Shown piece after piece: positions 37,929 through 46,675 of a DNA stretch of 64,000 bases; position 1 is the first letter of the stretch; every line of letters begins with the position of its first letter. The stretch is from Anabaenopsis elenkinii CCIBt3563 (GTDB lineage Bacteria; Cyanobacteriota; Cyanobacteriia; Cyanobacteriales; Nostocaceae), in contig NZ_CP063311.1 of the NCBI RefSeq assembly GCF_015245355.1, forward strand, positions 2,709,972 to 2,773,971, in the 5' to 3' direction. The translations under genes and the position numbers were made by a program. The notes under the pieces are model-generated. The model saw only the letters and a list, made by a program, of their open reading frames with translations. It did not search any database and had not been told where the DNA came from.

Positions 37929-38110
37929 ACTACCCACAGTTGGCTTCGCCTGAACTGTAGGTTTCTACCTCCCACAGTTGGTTTTTCGCACAACTTTCTG
38001 TAGATTTTTGTCGCTTCTTTGCCCCTAGTTCCCGCATCGATCCAGCTTGCTTATGCTTACTGGATCGATGTGGTAGAGCTAGGCGACTGTGCAACTACGA
38101 AGCCAGTTCC
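37926..38110 (-). ncRNA. Predicted TnpB guide (omega/reRNA) scaffold
   Basis: In IS200/IS605 elements the guide RNA of TnpB comes from the 3' end of tnpB plus the right end, with flanking DNA as guide. Here that region includes the hairpin CCTACAGTT/AACTGTGGG (37933-37961) and the tail GTAGTTCAT. It is conserved, apart from scattered changes, in the remnant at 1010-1165. The guide portion would read into the last codons of icd on the opposite strand. Boundaries are approximate; this is inference from the family. Confidence 0.5.
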
Positions 38111-39283
38111 TGACTCCGGTAGAATTCCTTTTCCCCAGTAAAGCATTACTTGTGCAGCTGCGATGTCGCGGTCTTGTGTATAACCACAAACACCACAATT
38201 ATGCACTCTCATATCAAGTGTTTTCTTGTGTTGATGACCGCATTTAGGACAGGTTTGGCTAGGTTTTACTTTCTTGGTGGGAACTTCTACAAACACACCA
38301 CCAATCTGCTCAACTTTATACTTGATGGTACTGCGAAGCATTCCAAACCCAACATCTAGTATCGACTTATTCAAACCTGCTTTTTGTTTCTTACCCTTGC
38401 CTTTTTTAGCTTTACTGGTCATGTTCTTGACTTCTAGTTTCTCAGTTGCAACGAAGCTATTACCGCGTACAATGTCTGCTGCAACTTGATGTACCCAATT
38501 TTGACGCTGGTTAGCAACTTGACGAATTAGTTTACTAACCTTTGATTGGGCTGTTTTCCATCTCCTAGAAGCCTGAATTTTTTTGGTTCTATTTGGGGCG
38601 CGTTTTCGTCTTTTATTCTGGGATGCTTTTTTAATTTGATGTTCAGCGGTTCTCAAAAACTTAGGAGCCTCAATCTGTTGATGATTCTGACCATCAGTAA
38701 TTGACAATGCTGCATTACAACCTATATCTATACCAACAGCACCAGTTGGTAAAATTTCTGCCTTGAGAACTTGGTCTAAAACATCTACAGTAATCGATGC
38801 GTACCATTTACCATAACGATAAACGACAGTACAAGTAGTGGGAGTTCCCCAATATTTAGCTTTACCCCGCATCTGAATACGTCCAATTTTAGACAGATTC
38901 AAATACCCATTTTCGCCGTGGGATTCTACTGAATACCCAGATTTAGCGGGATATGTCCAACCTGAATAATGTAAAATTGATTTGAATTTAGGACGTTTAC
39001 CTAAACCTTTGAACCAACGTTCAAAAGCATAATCTACGCGTTTTAATGTGGATTGCAGAGCTTGAGAGTTAATTTCCTTATACTCTGTCCACACTTCTTT
39101 GAATGCAGGTAAACAATTTTGTTGCTCGAAATAATCAACCTTATGGTTGAATTTTTGATATTGAGTAAATCTGTTAGACACAGCAGCGTTAAAAAGGTCT
39201 TTGTGGAGCTTTCGGTGATACCTCAAAGACTGTTCTATCTGCTTATTTGGGTATAGCCTGAAAGTCATCCGCCTTGTCGCCAC
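38057..39283 (-). CDS. tnpB: TnpB RNA-guided nuclease (IS200/IS605)
   Basis: A 408-residue TnpB, ancestor-type of Cas12. The N-terminal OrfB helix-turn-helix region starts MTFRLYPNKQIEQSLRYHRKLHKDLFNAAV. The RuvC catalytic residues are all visible: Asp in VGIDIGCNAALS (about 183), Glu in FVATEKLEVKNM (about 280) and Asp in GYTQDRDIAAAQ (about 370). Zinc ligands are CPKC and CGVC. It should cut DNA next to a short target-adjacent motif under guide RNA. The frame is intact, unlike tnpA next to it. A 3' fragment of a near-identical copy lies at 667-1158. Confidence 0.93.
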   Translation of the reverse strand: MATRRMTFRLYPNKQIEQSLRYHRKLHKDLFNAAVSNRFTQYQKFNHKVDYFEQQNCLPAFKEVWTEYKEINSQALQSTLKRVDYAFERWFKGLGKRPKFKSILHYSGWTYPAKSGYSVESHGENGYLNLSKIGRIQMRGKAKYWGTPTTCTVVYRYGKWYASITVDVLDQVLKAEILPTGAVGIDIGCNAALSITDGQNHQQIEAPKFLRTAEHQIKKASQNKRRKRAPNRTKKIQASRRWKTAQSKVSKLIRQVANQRQNWVHQVAADIVRGNSFVATEKLEVKNMTSKAKKGKGKKQKAGLNKSILDVGFGMLRSTIKYKVEQIGGVFVEVPTKKVKPSQTCPKCGHQHKKTLDMRVHNCGVCGYTQDRDIAAAQVMLYWGKGILPESGTGFVVAQSPSSTTSIQ

Positions 39284-39351
39284 TGATTTATTTTCCTCCT
39301 GTATGTATTTTGTTCTATTATATTAGATGTTTAATAAACAAGTGCAGACTA

Positions 39352-39606
39352 ATTGAATTTTCACCAGAAGTAGACCATGTTCATCTGCTAGTTGATTTTC
39401 ATCCAGACAACAATTTATCTTCTCTTGTAGGCAGCTTGAAATCAGCATCCAGTAGGATTATCCAAAAAGAATTTTCAGAACATCTATCTACTTTTTATAG
39501 AAAACCTGTTTTTTGGTCGAGTTCATATTATGTTGCTTCTACGGGTGGCGCACCAATTGAGAAAATCAAGCAATATATACAATCTCAAGATCCGCCGCTT
39601 CGCTGA
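39352..39606 (+). pseudogene. TnpA (Y1 HUH transposase), 5' truncated
   Basis: The C-terminal two-thirds of an IS200-type TnpA. CRLIEFSPEVDHVHLLVDF contains the HxH of the HUH motif, FYRKPVFWSSSYYVAS is the conserved core and IEKIKQYIQ carries the catalytic Tyr. The first 45 or so residues (the HYHFVFCTKYR-type start) are missing. The frame upstream to 39274 (SPLIYFPPVCILFYYIRCLI) is unrelated. With tnpB intact and tnpA broken, the element depends on another TnpA for movement. Confidence 0.82.
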
Positions 39607-39865
39607 AGGTAGGGACTTTCGTGTTAACGTTAATATATAAATTTATTATCTCCTGAGAAAAAATATTCTGTAGTTTTGCCTATAATCAAGAAGTACTGAC
39701 TCAACCCATAGCTTGAAGCTTCCTTTTCCCCATGTTGATCACGTGGATAAAAATCATCAACTAGGTAAAACCAGAACCTAAGCTAATGCATGGCTATGGC
39801 CACCTTAGCTATGGTCAATCCCAATTTAACCTTCTGGAGAACAGATTTATCTGGCACATTCATTC

Positions 39866-40297
39866 ATGAGTGACGGAAACAAGCACAATTTTCAGCAGCC
39901 TTTAATCTTGGTAGTGGAAGATCATGACGACAGTCTACTGCTAATTGGCTACGCCCTAGAGTTCCTTGGCTGTAGATTCATTTGTCAAAATGACAGTTCG
40001 ACGACCGTATTAGTAGCCAAAGAACATCAACCAGACCTGATTATGTTAGATATTTTATTACCAGGTCTGAGTGGAACTGATGTTGTGCATGATCTCAAAC
40101 AAGAACCTCTCACTGAGGGAATTCCAGTGATCGCAGTTACAGCTTTAGCTACTCAGCATGATCGAGAACGCCTGCTTTCGGCGGGCTTTGATGAATACAT
40201 CAGTAAACCTTATATGATCGAGGATCTAGAGGCGATAATTCGCAGTCTGCTACCTAATAAACTCAACTTTGGTTCAACTCTCAAAAGTGTTCAATGA
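39866..40297 (+). CDS. Stand-alone response-regulator receiver
   Basis: A 143-residue single receiver domain. The acidic pair lies in VVEDHDDS, the phosphorylated Asp in LIMLDILLPG (about 56), the Thr in AVTAL and the Lys in ISKPY. There is no output domain, so it probably relays phosphate or acts by protein contact. It is convergent with the receiver-kinase gene at 40305, 7 bp apart. Confidence 0.9.
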   Translation: MSDGNKHNFQQPLILVVEDHDDSLLLIGYALEFLGCRFICQNDSSTTVLVAKEHQPDLIMLDILLPGLSGTDVVHDLKQEPLTEGIPVIAVTALATQHDRERLLSAGFDEYISKPYMIEDLEAIIRSLLPNKLNFGSTLKSVQ

Positions 40298-40304
40298 CCA
40301 ATGA

Positions 40305-41441
40305 CTAATTACTGCTATGTTTTGGTAGCGTCACAGTGAATACACTACCCCTCCCTGGTTCAGATTTGAGTGTAATTGTACCACCGTGTGCTTCTACAAT
40401 TCGCCGGGATAGATGGAGACCTAAGCCACTACCAGACCGTTTGTTTTTACCTTGGCGAAATCGCTCGAAAATAATAGCTTGATCTTCGGACGCAATACCA
40501 TAACCGGTATCTGTAACCTCGATGATCAGATCATCCTGACCCTGAAAATTATCTAATTTTTCCCTAATACAAACTTCTATACCTCCTGTATCTGTAAACT
40601 TGATGGCGTTGGCAATTAAGTTGTTAAATACTCGTCGCAGTTCTAGGGGATCACCCATGACTACACCAGCGGTTTCTTGCTGTACATCTAACTGACTCGT
40701 ATCTATTTTGATAGCCAAGTTTTTCTCAAGAGCCAGAGGAGTAAGTTCGCCACTGACTTCTTGAATAATTTCTATAAGATTGCACTCCACATCATTTAAA
40801 GTTTTTTTACCCGCTTCAAAGCGATAGACTTCTAATAAGGTGTTGACCATCTGCATTAAATTTTGATTACTGCGAATCATCACAGCGATCGCCTGTTTCA
40901 TTTCCGGCGAAATTTCGCAAAAGGTTTCCTGTTGAAACAAATCTAACATTCGGTCTGCAGCTACTAGAGGAGTACGCAAATCGTGTGTGAGACGTGAAAC
41001 AAAATCTTCTCGCTGACGAGCCATCTTTTTTTGTTCATCAAGACTATGTTTTAGACGCAGCAGCGATCGGACTCTAGCTAAAAGTTCGTCTGTATCAAAT
41101 GGTTTACGAATGAAATCATCAGCACCAGCATCTAAGCCTTGCACCACACTGGATTCATGAAAGGCAGTGATCAGAAGAATGGGAATATAGTTAACATTCA
41201 GATTGGGATGATTACGAATTCGCCGAGTGACTTCATAACCATCCATTCCCGGCATCATCACATCTAGTAAGATCAAATCAGGTGGATATTGTTCAACTTG
41301 TTGCAAAGCTGTAATGCCATCTGAAACTAATTCAATGTCATATCCTTCACTTTCGAGAATAGTTTGAACCAAAATTAGATTATCTTTACTATCATCAACA
41401 GCGAGAATACGGTCAATTTTAGGCTTTTCCACAACAGACAT
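40305..41441 (-). CDS. Receiver-histidine kinase hybrid
   Basis: A 378-residue protein with a receiver domain first (about 10-130; Asp in LILLDVMMPGMDGYEV, Lys in RKPFDTDEL), then a histidine kinase (about 140-375). H-box FVSRLTHDLRTPLVAADRM, N-box FNNLIANAIKFTDTGG and G-boxes VTDTGYGIA and GSGLGLHLSRRIVEAHGG are intact. It has no sensor or membrane segment, so input probably comes through phosphorylation of the receiver. It is 27 bp downstream of a second gene of the same design, hence an operon. Confidence 0.92.
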   Translation of the reverse strand: MSVVEKPKIDRILAVDDSKDNLILVQTILESEGYDIELVSDGITALQQVEQYPPDLILLDVMMPGMDGYEVTRRIRNHPNLNVNYIPILLITAFHESSVVQGLDAGADDFIRKPFDTDELLARVRSLLRLKHSLDEQKKMARQREDFVSRLTHDLRTPLVAADRMLDLFQQETFCEISPEMKQAIAVMIRSNQNLMQMVNTLLEVYRFEAGKKTLNDVECNLIEIIQEVSGELTPLALEKNLAIKIDTSQLDVQQETAGVVMGDPLELRRVFNNLIANAIKFTDTGGIEVCIREKLDNFQGQDDLIIEVTDTGYGIASEDQAIIFERFRQGKNKRSGSGLGLHLSRRIVEAHGGTITLKSEPGRGSVFTVTLPKHSSN

Positions 41442-41468
41442 GGTTTATCAACGGTTTATCACAATAAT

Positions 41469-42803
41469 TTAGAGTTGGAGACGGGGAAAACCCATCGATG
41501 CTTTGCTGGACGTTGGTAGAGACTGGTTAGGTTTGTGAACAGAGCAAAAAATATCGTGAGCATCTAAATTTAAAACTGGGAGGCTACCAATTTTACTGGG
41601 TAACGATATTTGCCTTGGTACTTCAATTCTAAACATAGAACCCACCCCCAACTGACTTTCCAAAGTAATTTGTCCCCCCATCATTTGCACCAAGGAATCT
41701 ATAATTGCTAAACCCAATCCCGTACCAGGATATTTGCGCGTCATAGTTTGATCAACTTGTCGGAAAGCTTCAAAGATCTGTTGCAAATCTCTAGGAGCTA
41801 TACCAATACCTGTGTCCCGCACAGTGATCGCTAATTGGTTGTTTGCAAGTTCTTGAACTTCAAGTGAAATACCACCGGAATCAGTGAATTTAATGGCATT
41901 GGATAGTAAATTGATTAAAATCTGTCGTATACGCCTAGAGTCATTAAATACCAGAGGGTTTTTCATCTCAATATCAACTCCCAAAGACAGTTTTTTGGCT
42001 TGGGCCAGAGAACGCATTTGGGCGATAACTATATTGATAGTTGCTGTTAAATCAAATAATTCCGGTTTTAAGTGTAGTTGTCCTGCTTCCAGCTGGGAGA
42101 AATCCAGAACTTCATTTAATAACATTAGCAAGTTCTTACCATTGCTTAAGATTCGCTCCACCATATCTGTTTGTTGATTGGTGAGCTTACCGAACTTTGG
42201 GCGCAATAATATTTGCGAAAACCCAATAATGGCATTCATAGGAGTTCGCAGTTCGTGAGATATAGTTGCCAAAAATTGGGATTTAAGCCGTGCTGCTTCC
42301 AACAGCTTGAAATTTTGCGCCTGAATTTGTTGCCTTTGTCTTTCTAGTTCTTGATTTTGACGAATTAGCTGCTCATTCGTGTCTCTGATCCGCTGGTTTG
42401 CTAAAGCTGTCTGCATTTGGGCGCGGTGGATGCGAATAGCATAGCGTAAAACTTGTGCTAAATTTTCTGAACATAGCCTAGACTTAGAGAGATACTCTGT
42501 AGCACCAGCTTCCATCAACTCGACAGCGATTTTTTCATCTCTGTGAGTAGTAAGGACTACTAAAGGAACTGTGATTTCTAAGGATCGTAGTCTTTGGATG
42601 AGTACCAAAACGTCTTGATATGGTAGACAATAATCGAGAAAAACACAATCATAAGTAGTAGTTCTTAAAGCCGCCAGTGCGTCACTTCCATTACTCACCT
42701 CAGATATTTCCATACAAATACCTGCTTGAGTCAAAGCCCGACGTACTGTCATGCGATCTACTTCATCATCGTCTACAACCAAAATTCTCAGCCTTTCTTT
42801 CAT
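41469..42803 (-). CDS. Receiver-histidine kinase with coiled-coil linker
   Basis: A 444-residue protein: receiver (about 5-125; Asp in CVFLDYCLPY), a Gln-rich coiled coil (about 130-175), and a histidine kinase with H-box FLATISHELRTPMNAIIGFS, N-box LLSNAIKFTDSGG, and G-boxes VRDTGIGIAPRDLQQIF and GTGLGLAIIDSLVQMMGG. The C-terminal 45 residues are unrelated and polar. Like its neighbour it lacks a sensor domain. It is first in a two-gene operon. A phosphorelay with the nearby receivers (39866, 43983) is plausible from position only. Confidence 0.92.
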   Translation of the reverse strand: MKERLRILVVDDDEVDRMTVRRALTQAGICMEISEVSNGSDALAALRTTTYDCVFLDYCLPYQDVLVLIQRLRSLEITVPLVVLTTHRDEKIAVELMEAGATEYLSKSRLCSENLAQVLRYAIRIHRAQMQTALANQRIRDTNEQLIRQNQELERQRQQIQAQNFKLLEAARLKSQFLATISHELRTPMNAIIGFSQILLRPKFGKLTNQQTDMVERILSNGKNLLMLLNEVLDFSQLEAGQLHLKPELFDLTATINIVIAQMRSLAQAKKLSLGVDIEMKNPLVFNDSRRIRQILINLLSNAIKFTDSGGISLEVQELANNQLAITVRDTGIGIAPRDLQQIFEAFRQVDQTMTRKYPGTGLGLAIIDSLVQMMGGQITLESQLGVGSMFRIEVPRQISLPSKIGSLPVLNLDAHDIFCSVHKPNQSLPTSSKASMGFPRLQL

Positions 42804-43982
42804 TGGTTTTTATTTTCGCTGTCAAATATAGGTTGATGTCTAGCATCTCTACTTTCAAACTATCCCACTAAATAATTTTCACACTCGAATTCTCAAGAAT
42901 CAGTTATTTCTCTTGAGGGATGTGATTTACTCATAAATATCGTATAATTAGCAGATTTTATTTACTAATGCCATACTGTTTCCCAATAACTAGAGCTCAT
43001 AGACTTGAAAATATAGCCAATAATTTTCACGTTGTAATTTTTTAGCCTTCACTGTATCTGAATATGGTTTGATACGTCATCACTCACAACTACTGTAATT
43101 GCACTCCATGGAGTATGACTGGCCCTAAAGTAGACGAAATTGACATAAAGTCAGATAAAATACTTTTTTAAACCTCAAAACAATTGTAAATGAGTGTCCT
43201 AACGCCCGTCCTCAGTCATTAGTGAGAGTTAAGTACCAAAATCGTGTATTGTGCAGCCCACGCCGTTCCACCCATTTAGTCCCTTAGTCCCACCCTAGCT
43301 AAAGGTACCGCCTACACCACTCATAGCATCCACAATCATTTCCGGTTGCAGAATTTTTGGGCCATAGCCCAGGGTCATGGGCGCAGGGTAATGGCGAACT
43401 GATAGAGTTATAAAGTTCACTAAGTATTGCTCCTCTGACACCAAACCACCCAGGAAATTCGGCTACGCCCACACAAGAGTTAGGTTAGGGTCTGCTAAAA
43501 ATGGTATTACCAACGATTTTGGGGAATTACGCTGTACTGATTCGGAACAACTCCATTTCCTTTTTTTCCCTTATCTTGAGTCTACTTTTATTTTCAGTCA
43601 TTACTCTTTTCTTGGCTAAATTGCTATAATGGTAATGATTAAAGAAACTTGTTGGCATACAGTTTTTGTAATTTATAGATAGATACTTGGAAAAGTTTAT
43701 TAATGTCTTAAAATAGTATTGATAAGATTTCGTATAGTGGACAGATGACATCGATGCTAACTAGTCTGAATATTTCATAATGAATGCGCAAATGAACGTA
43801 TATCTTTAGCTAGATTTTCCAGACAATATAGGGTGAAAAAGTGGAGAGTTATTATTTCTATCGACGGATGATTTTAGATAAAAATTTCATCTACCTTTGG
43901 TTGGGTATAAATAAGATAAACTGCTAAAAAAAAATCAGGACATATTTCTAGAAAAACGCAATTATCAACAGTGAGTATAGCA
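42804..43982. other. Long spacer inside the signalling cluster
   Basis: These 1179 bp have no supported gene. A 55-codon open frame on the minus strand (43295-43462) reads like protein (SVRHYPAPMTLGYGPKILQP) but has no start codon, so it may be gene debris. The 3' half nearest 43983 is AT-rich and should contain the NarL-type gene's promoter. Confidence 0.4.
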
Positions 43983-44705
43983 ATGAGTGAAATTAGCATT
44001 ATTTTAATAGAAGATCATGATTTAACCAGAATGGGACTCAGAGCTGCATTACAATCTCACAGCGCTCTGAGGGTAATAGGTGAGGCGGCAAATGCCACTC
44101 AAGGACTAAAACTTTTGGAAACAGCTAAACCAGATGTGGCAGTGGTAGATATTGGCTTACCTGATATGGATGGTATTGAACTCACCCGCAAGTTTAGACG
44201 TTACCAAGCAGAAACAGGCCAAACCGCCACAAAAATTCTCATTTTAACAATGGATCACACAGAAGATGCCGTACTGGCAGCTTTTGCGGCAGGTGCAGAT
44301 TCCTATTATATGAAAGAGACTAGCATCAATAAATTAACTGAGGCAATACAAGCAACTTATAGCGGTAACTCTTGGATTGATCCAGCGATCGCCAATGTGG
44401 TACTAAGGAAAATGCGCCAAGGGATTCCTGGAGAAAGCCAAACCACGGATAAACAGAAAACAGTTAAAATTGGAGCACTGCCAACGGAATACGAACAAGT
44501 TTTAGAAACCTATCCTCTGACTCAACGGGAACTAGAAATTTTAGAGTTGATTGTAGCTGGATGCAGCAATGGGCAAATTGCCGAACAACTATACATTACA
44601 GTGGGCACAGTTAAAACTCATGTTCGTAATATCCTCAATAAACTCTGTGCTGATGACCGTACCCAAGCCGCAGTACGTGCTCTGCGTTCCGGTTTAGTCG
44701 GTTAA
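43983..44705 (+). CDS. NarL/FixJ-family response regulator
   Basis: A 240-residue regulator (a GTG four codons upstream is possible). The receiver domain (about 5-125) has IEDHD, VAVVDIGLPDMDGIEL (Asp about 56) and MKETS in place of the usual Lys-Pro. The C-terminal LuxR-type helix-turn-helix is PLTQRELEILELIVAGCSNG, then QIAEQLYITVGTVKTHVRNI (about 178-222). It binds DNA when phosphorylated. The partner kinase is unknown; the two receiver-kinases upstream are candidates by location. Confidence 0.93.
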   Translation: MSEISIILIEDHDLTRMGLRAALQSHSALRVIGEAANATQGLKLLETAKPDVAVVDIGLPDMDGIELTRKFRRYQAETGQTATKILILTMDHTEDAVLAAFAAGADSYYMKETSINKLTEAIQATYSGNSWIDPAIANVVLRKMRQGIPGESQTTDKQKTVKIGALPTEYEQVLETYPLTQRELEILELIVAGCSNGQIAEQLYITVGTVKTHVRNILNKLCADDRTQAAVRALRSGLVG

Positions 44706-44724
44706 TAATTATATTATATTGTTC

Positions 44725-46059
44725 TTATTGATACCATTGTTGATTTAAGCAATCAGCAATGCGGCGTGCAGCGCCTGATTTACCCATGCGCCGTATTCCA
44801 TTGTCGGCAATCATCTGTAACCTGTGAGGATTTTGGCAGAGGTATTCTACCATCTGGGGAACTTGTGTGGGATGATCGACTAACAATAGAGATAGTCCTA
44901 AAAGTCGGCTTTGAGCTTCGGCAAAAGCTGAGTTATATTGGGGACCATGACCGGGAATGGCGATGGCCGGTTTGCCTAAACCTACAAATTGTTCTGTGGC
45001 TGTACCAGCCATGGCAATGGCCAAGTTTCCCCAATATAAGCAGTCATTATAAGCTTTTTGTGTCAGCACCAAATAACCTTTTCCTTGCTTAAATAGCAAA
45101 GCATGAGGATCACCAATGGGAATAGGAGATTCGCCATGAGTGTGCCAACCTTGAGACTCAATAGTGCCGGATAAAATACTTTGATCTAAACCAGGAGCGA
45201 TCGCACCTAAGAATACCAAACCACTATAAGTATGTAAAATCCCGTCTGCTTGTGAGAAACTAGCCATTAATGCGGAAACAGCAGTCATAATCAATTCCCA
45301 GTTAGCATAAGCTTCTGGAGGACGGGAACCCGGTAAAAGAGTAATCACTAATAGTCTGGCGGTTTCTTCGTGATCAACCGCTGATGTACAGGTAGGTTTT
45401 AAACCATCCATCATGGGATTACCGACGTTGAAAGCGGGAATTGAGCAATTTTGTAATATTTCCGTAGTTAACGCATCCCTAGGAAACACAGCCTGACAAC
45501 GGCGACGACTCATCAACCAACGTTCCCAAGGATGATAAATTGAACCAGAAAAGTTTTCCCAACGTGCTGCTTTTGATTTCCTAGGTAATAGTCCCACTTC
45601 ATCACGCACGTAATATTCTGATTTAGCAGTACCGACGAAAGCATAATTACCACCACTCAAAAAAGCAAATAACAGCGGTACGATGTCCCCCACCGCTAAA
45701 ATAGCGCTGTTTTTGCCTAATTTTTCTTGAGAACCCACCCAATCACGAATAGCATGAATTTGATTGAGGGTAAGTTGCAGTAAACCCCCACGTACGTCTG
45801 TGATCAGCTGCTTACCATCCATATAAATAAAACCACCAGATGGCATAGTCCGTACTGAACCAATACAGGGAATACCTAACTGCTGGTAAGCACGCCCTTC
45901 ACCGACTAAAGGTAATGCAAAGATATCTGGGGGGTTTGTTTGTTGTTGGAGTTCCTGTACAATCCTCACAGCAACTACATCTTCTCCGTGACCATTGCTT
46001 AAAACAAGTAGCTGAAAAGGAGAAGTTGCATTTGGGGATAATTGGGAGATATTACTCAT
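44725..46059 (-). CDS. LpxB-related glycosyltransferase-like protein
   Basis: A 444-residue protein of the cyanobacterial 'lipid-A-disaccharide synthase-related' family. The N-terminus LLVLSNGHGEDVVAVRIVQEL, the central YAFVGTAKSEYYVRDE and the C-terminal IAMAGTATEQFVGLGKPAIAIPGHGPQY match a GT-B fold with a sugar-nucleotide site. It is distinct from true LpxB, and its substrate is not established. It converges on the NarL-type regulator (19 bp). No other lipid A genes are near. Confidence 0.85.
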   Translation of the reverse strand: MSNISQLSPNATSPFQLLVLSNGHGEDVVAVRIVQELQQQTNPPDIFALPLVGEGRAYQQLGIPCIGSVRTMPSGGFIYMDGKQLITDVRGGLLQLTLNQIHAIRDWVGSQEKLGKNSAILAVGDIVPLLFAFLSGGNYAFVGTAKSEYYVRDEVGLLPRKSKAARWENFSGSIYHPWERWLMSRRRCQAVFPRDALTTEILQNCSIPAFNVGNPMMDGLKPTCTSAVDHEETARLLVITLLPGSRPPEAYANWELIMTAVSALMASFSQADGILHTYSGLVFLGAIAPGLDQSILSGTIESQGWHTHGESPIPIGDPHALLFKQGKGYLVLTQKAYNDCLYWGNLAIAMAGTATEQFVGLGKPAIAIPGHGPQYNSAFAEAQSRLLGLSLLLVDHPTQVPQMVEYLCQNPHRLQMIADNGIRRMGKSGAARRIADCLNQQWYQ

Positions 46060-46675
46060 AAAAACACCGGGAATAGGAAATTTTTGCTGTTGTATTAGCT
46101 AGTAACGAGTAGTATTTGCCGATTTTACCTCCCACTGAGGCTCTGGTACTACTGTATTGAGAGATCCAAGTTCTATGCAGCGTCAAACCATGGTTTTGCT
46201 TATGGCGGTGGAGTACCAATTGAGTCACCTGTGGGTTAATTCGGGCTGATGATGGTTTGACCCTCTCCGCCCTATAGAGGGATGGGGTATGACAGCGATT
46301 TCAGATAAATGGGGCGAAAGCAAACTCCATATAGATATAGAACAGCGATCTTAATCCTAGGGATAGGGATTCTGACCCATACACACTTTTAGATTAATCT
46401 GTTAATACTTATAAGAGTAAAATATCTCACCTCTACCCATGAAAATTCGGCTCATGAGTGCCATAGTCAATACCAATGGGCATGATTTCAGCCCTACGGT
46501 GTTAATATAAGCGGGAGGTTGTCGCTGTGCCACACTCGACAATATAGCGCTTGTCATCAAGATGAGTTACATAATTATCTCTGTTCATCTGCGGCAAAAC
46601 TGGCGATTTGGAATTGCCCCAAGACTCTAGAATCAGCACTATCTGCCTAATCAGCACTCAGATTCAACACTTTCT
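46060..46675. other. Spacer upstream of the Ser/Thr kinase
   Basis: This 616-bp spacer lies between divergent genes and has no coding sequence. CCCTCTCCGCCCTATAGAGGG near 46262-46282 is a weak dyad. I recognise nothing else. Confidence 0.4.

Larger units (their letters stand above)
37926..39630. mobile_element. IS200/IS605-family element with tnpB and broken tnpA
   Basis: tnpB (minus) and a tnpA remnant (plus) are divergent, as in IS605-type elements. The right end is set by sequence shared with the remnant at 667-1165 and ends at the icd stop. The left end is less certain: a small CTTC-GCT-GAAG hairpin at about 39597-39607 follows tnpA, and I place the end near 39630. The tnpA defect means the element cannot move on its own. 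Confidence 0.8.

Noticed and set aside
43295..43462. Protein-like 55-codon frame on the minus strand (SVRHYPAPMTLGYGPKILQP)
   Set aside because: It has no start codon, is bounded by stops and matches no family I can name. It may be debris of a gene, so I mention it only inside the spacer entry.
43527..43751. 74-codon minus-strand frame in the signalling-cluster spacer
   Set aside because: It has low-complexity AT-driven composition, no ribosome-binding site and no recognisable domain.
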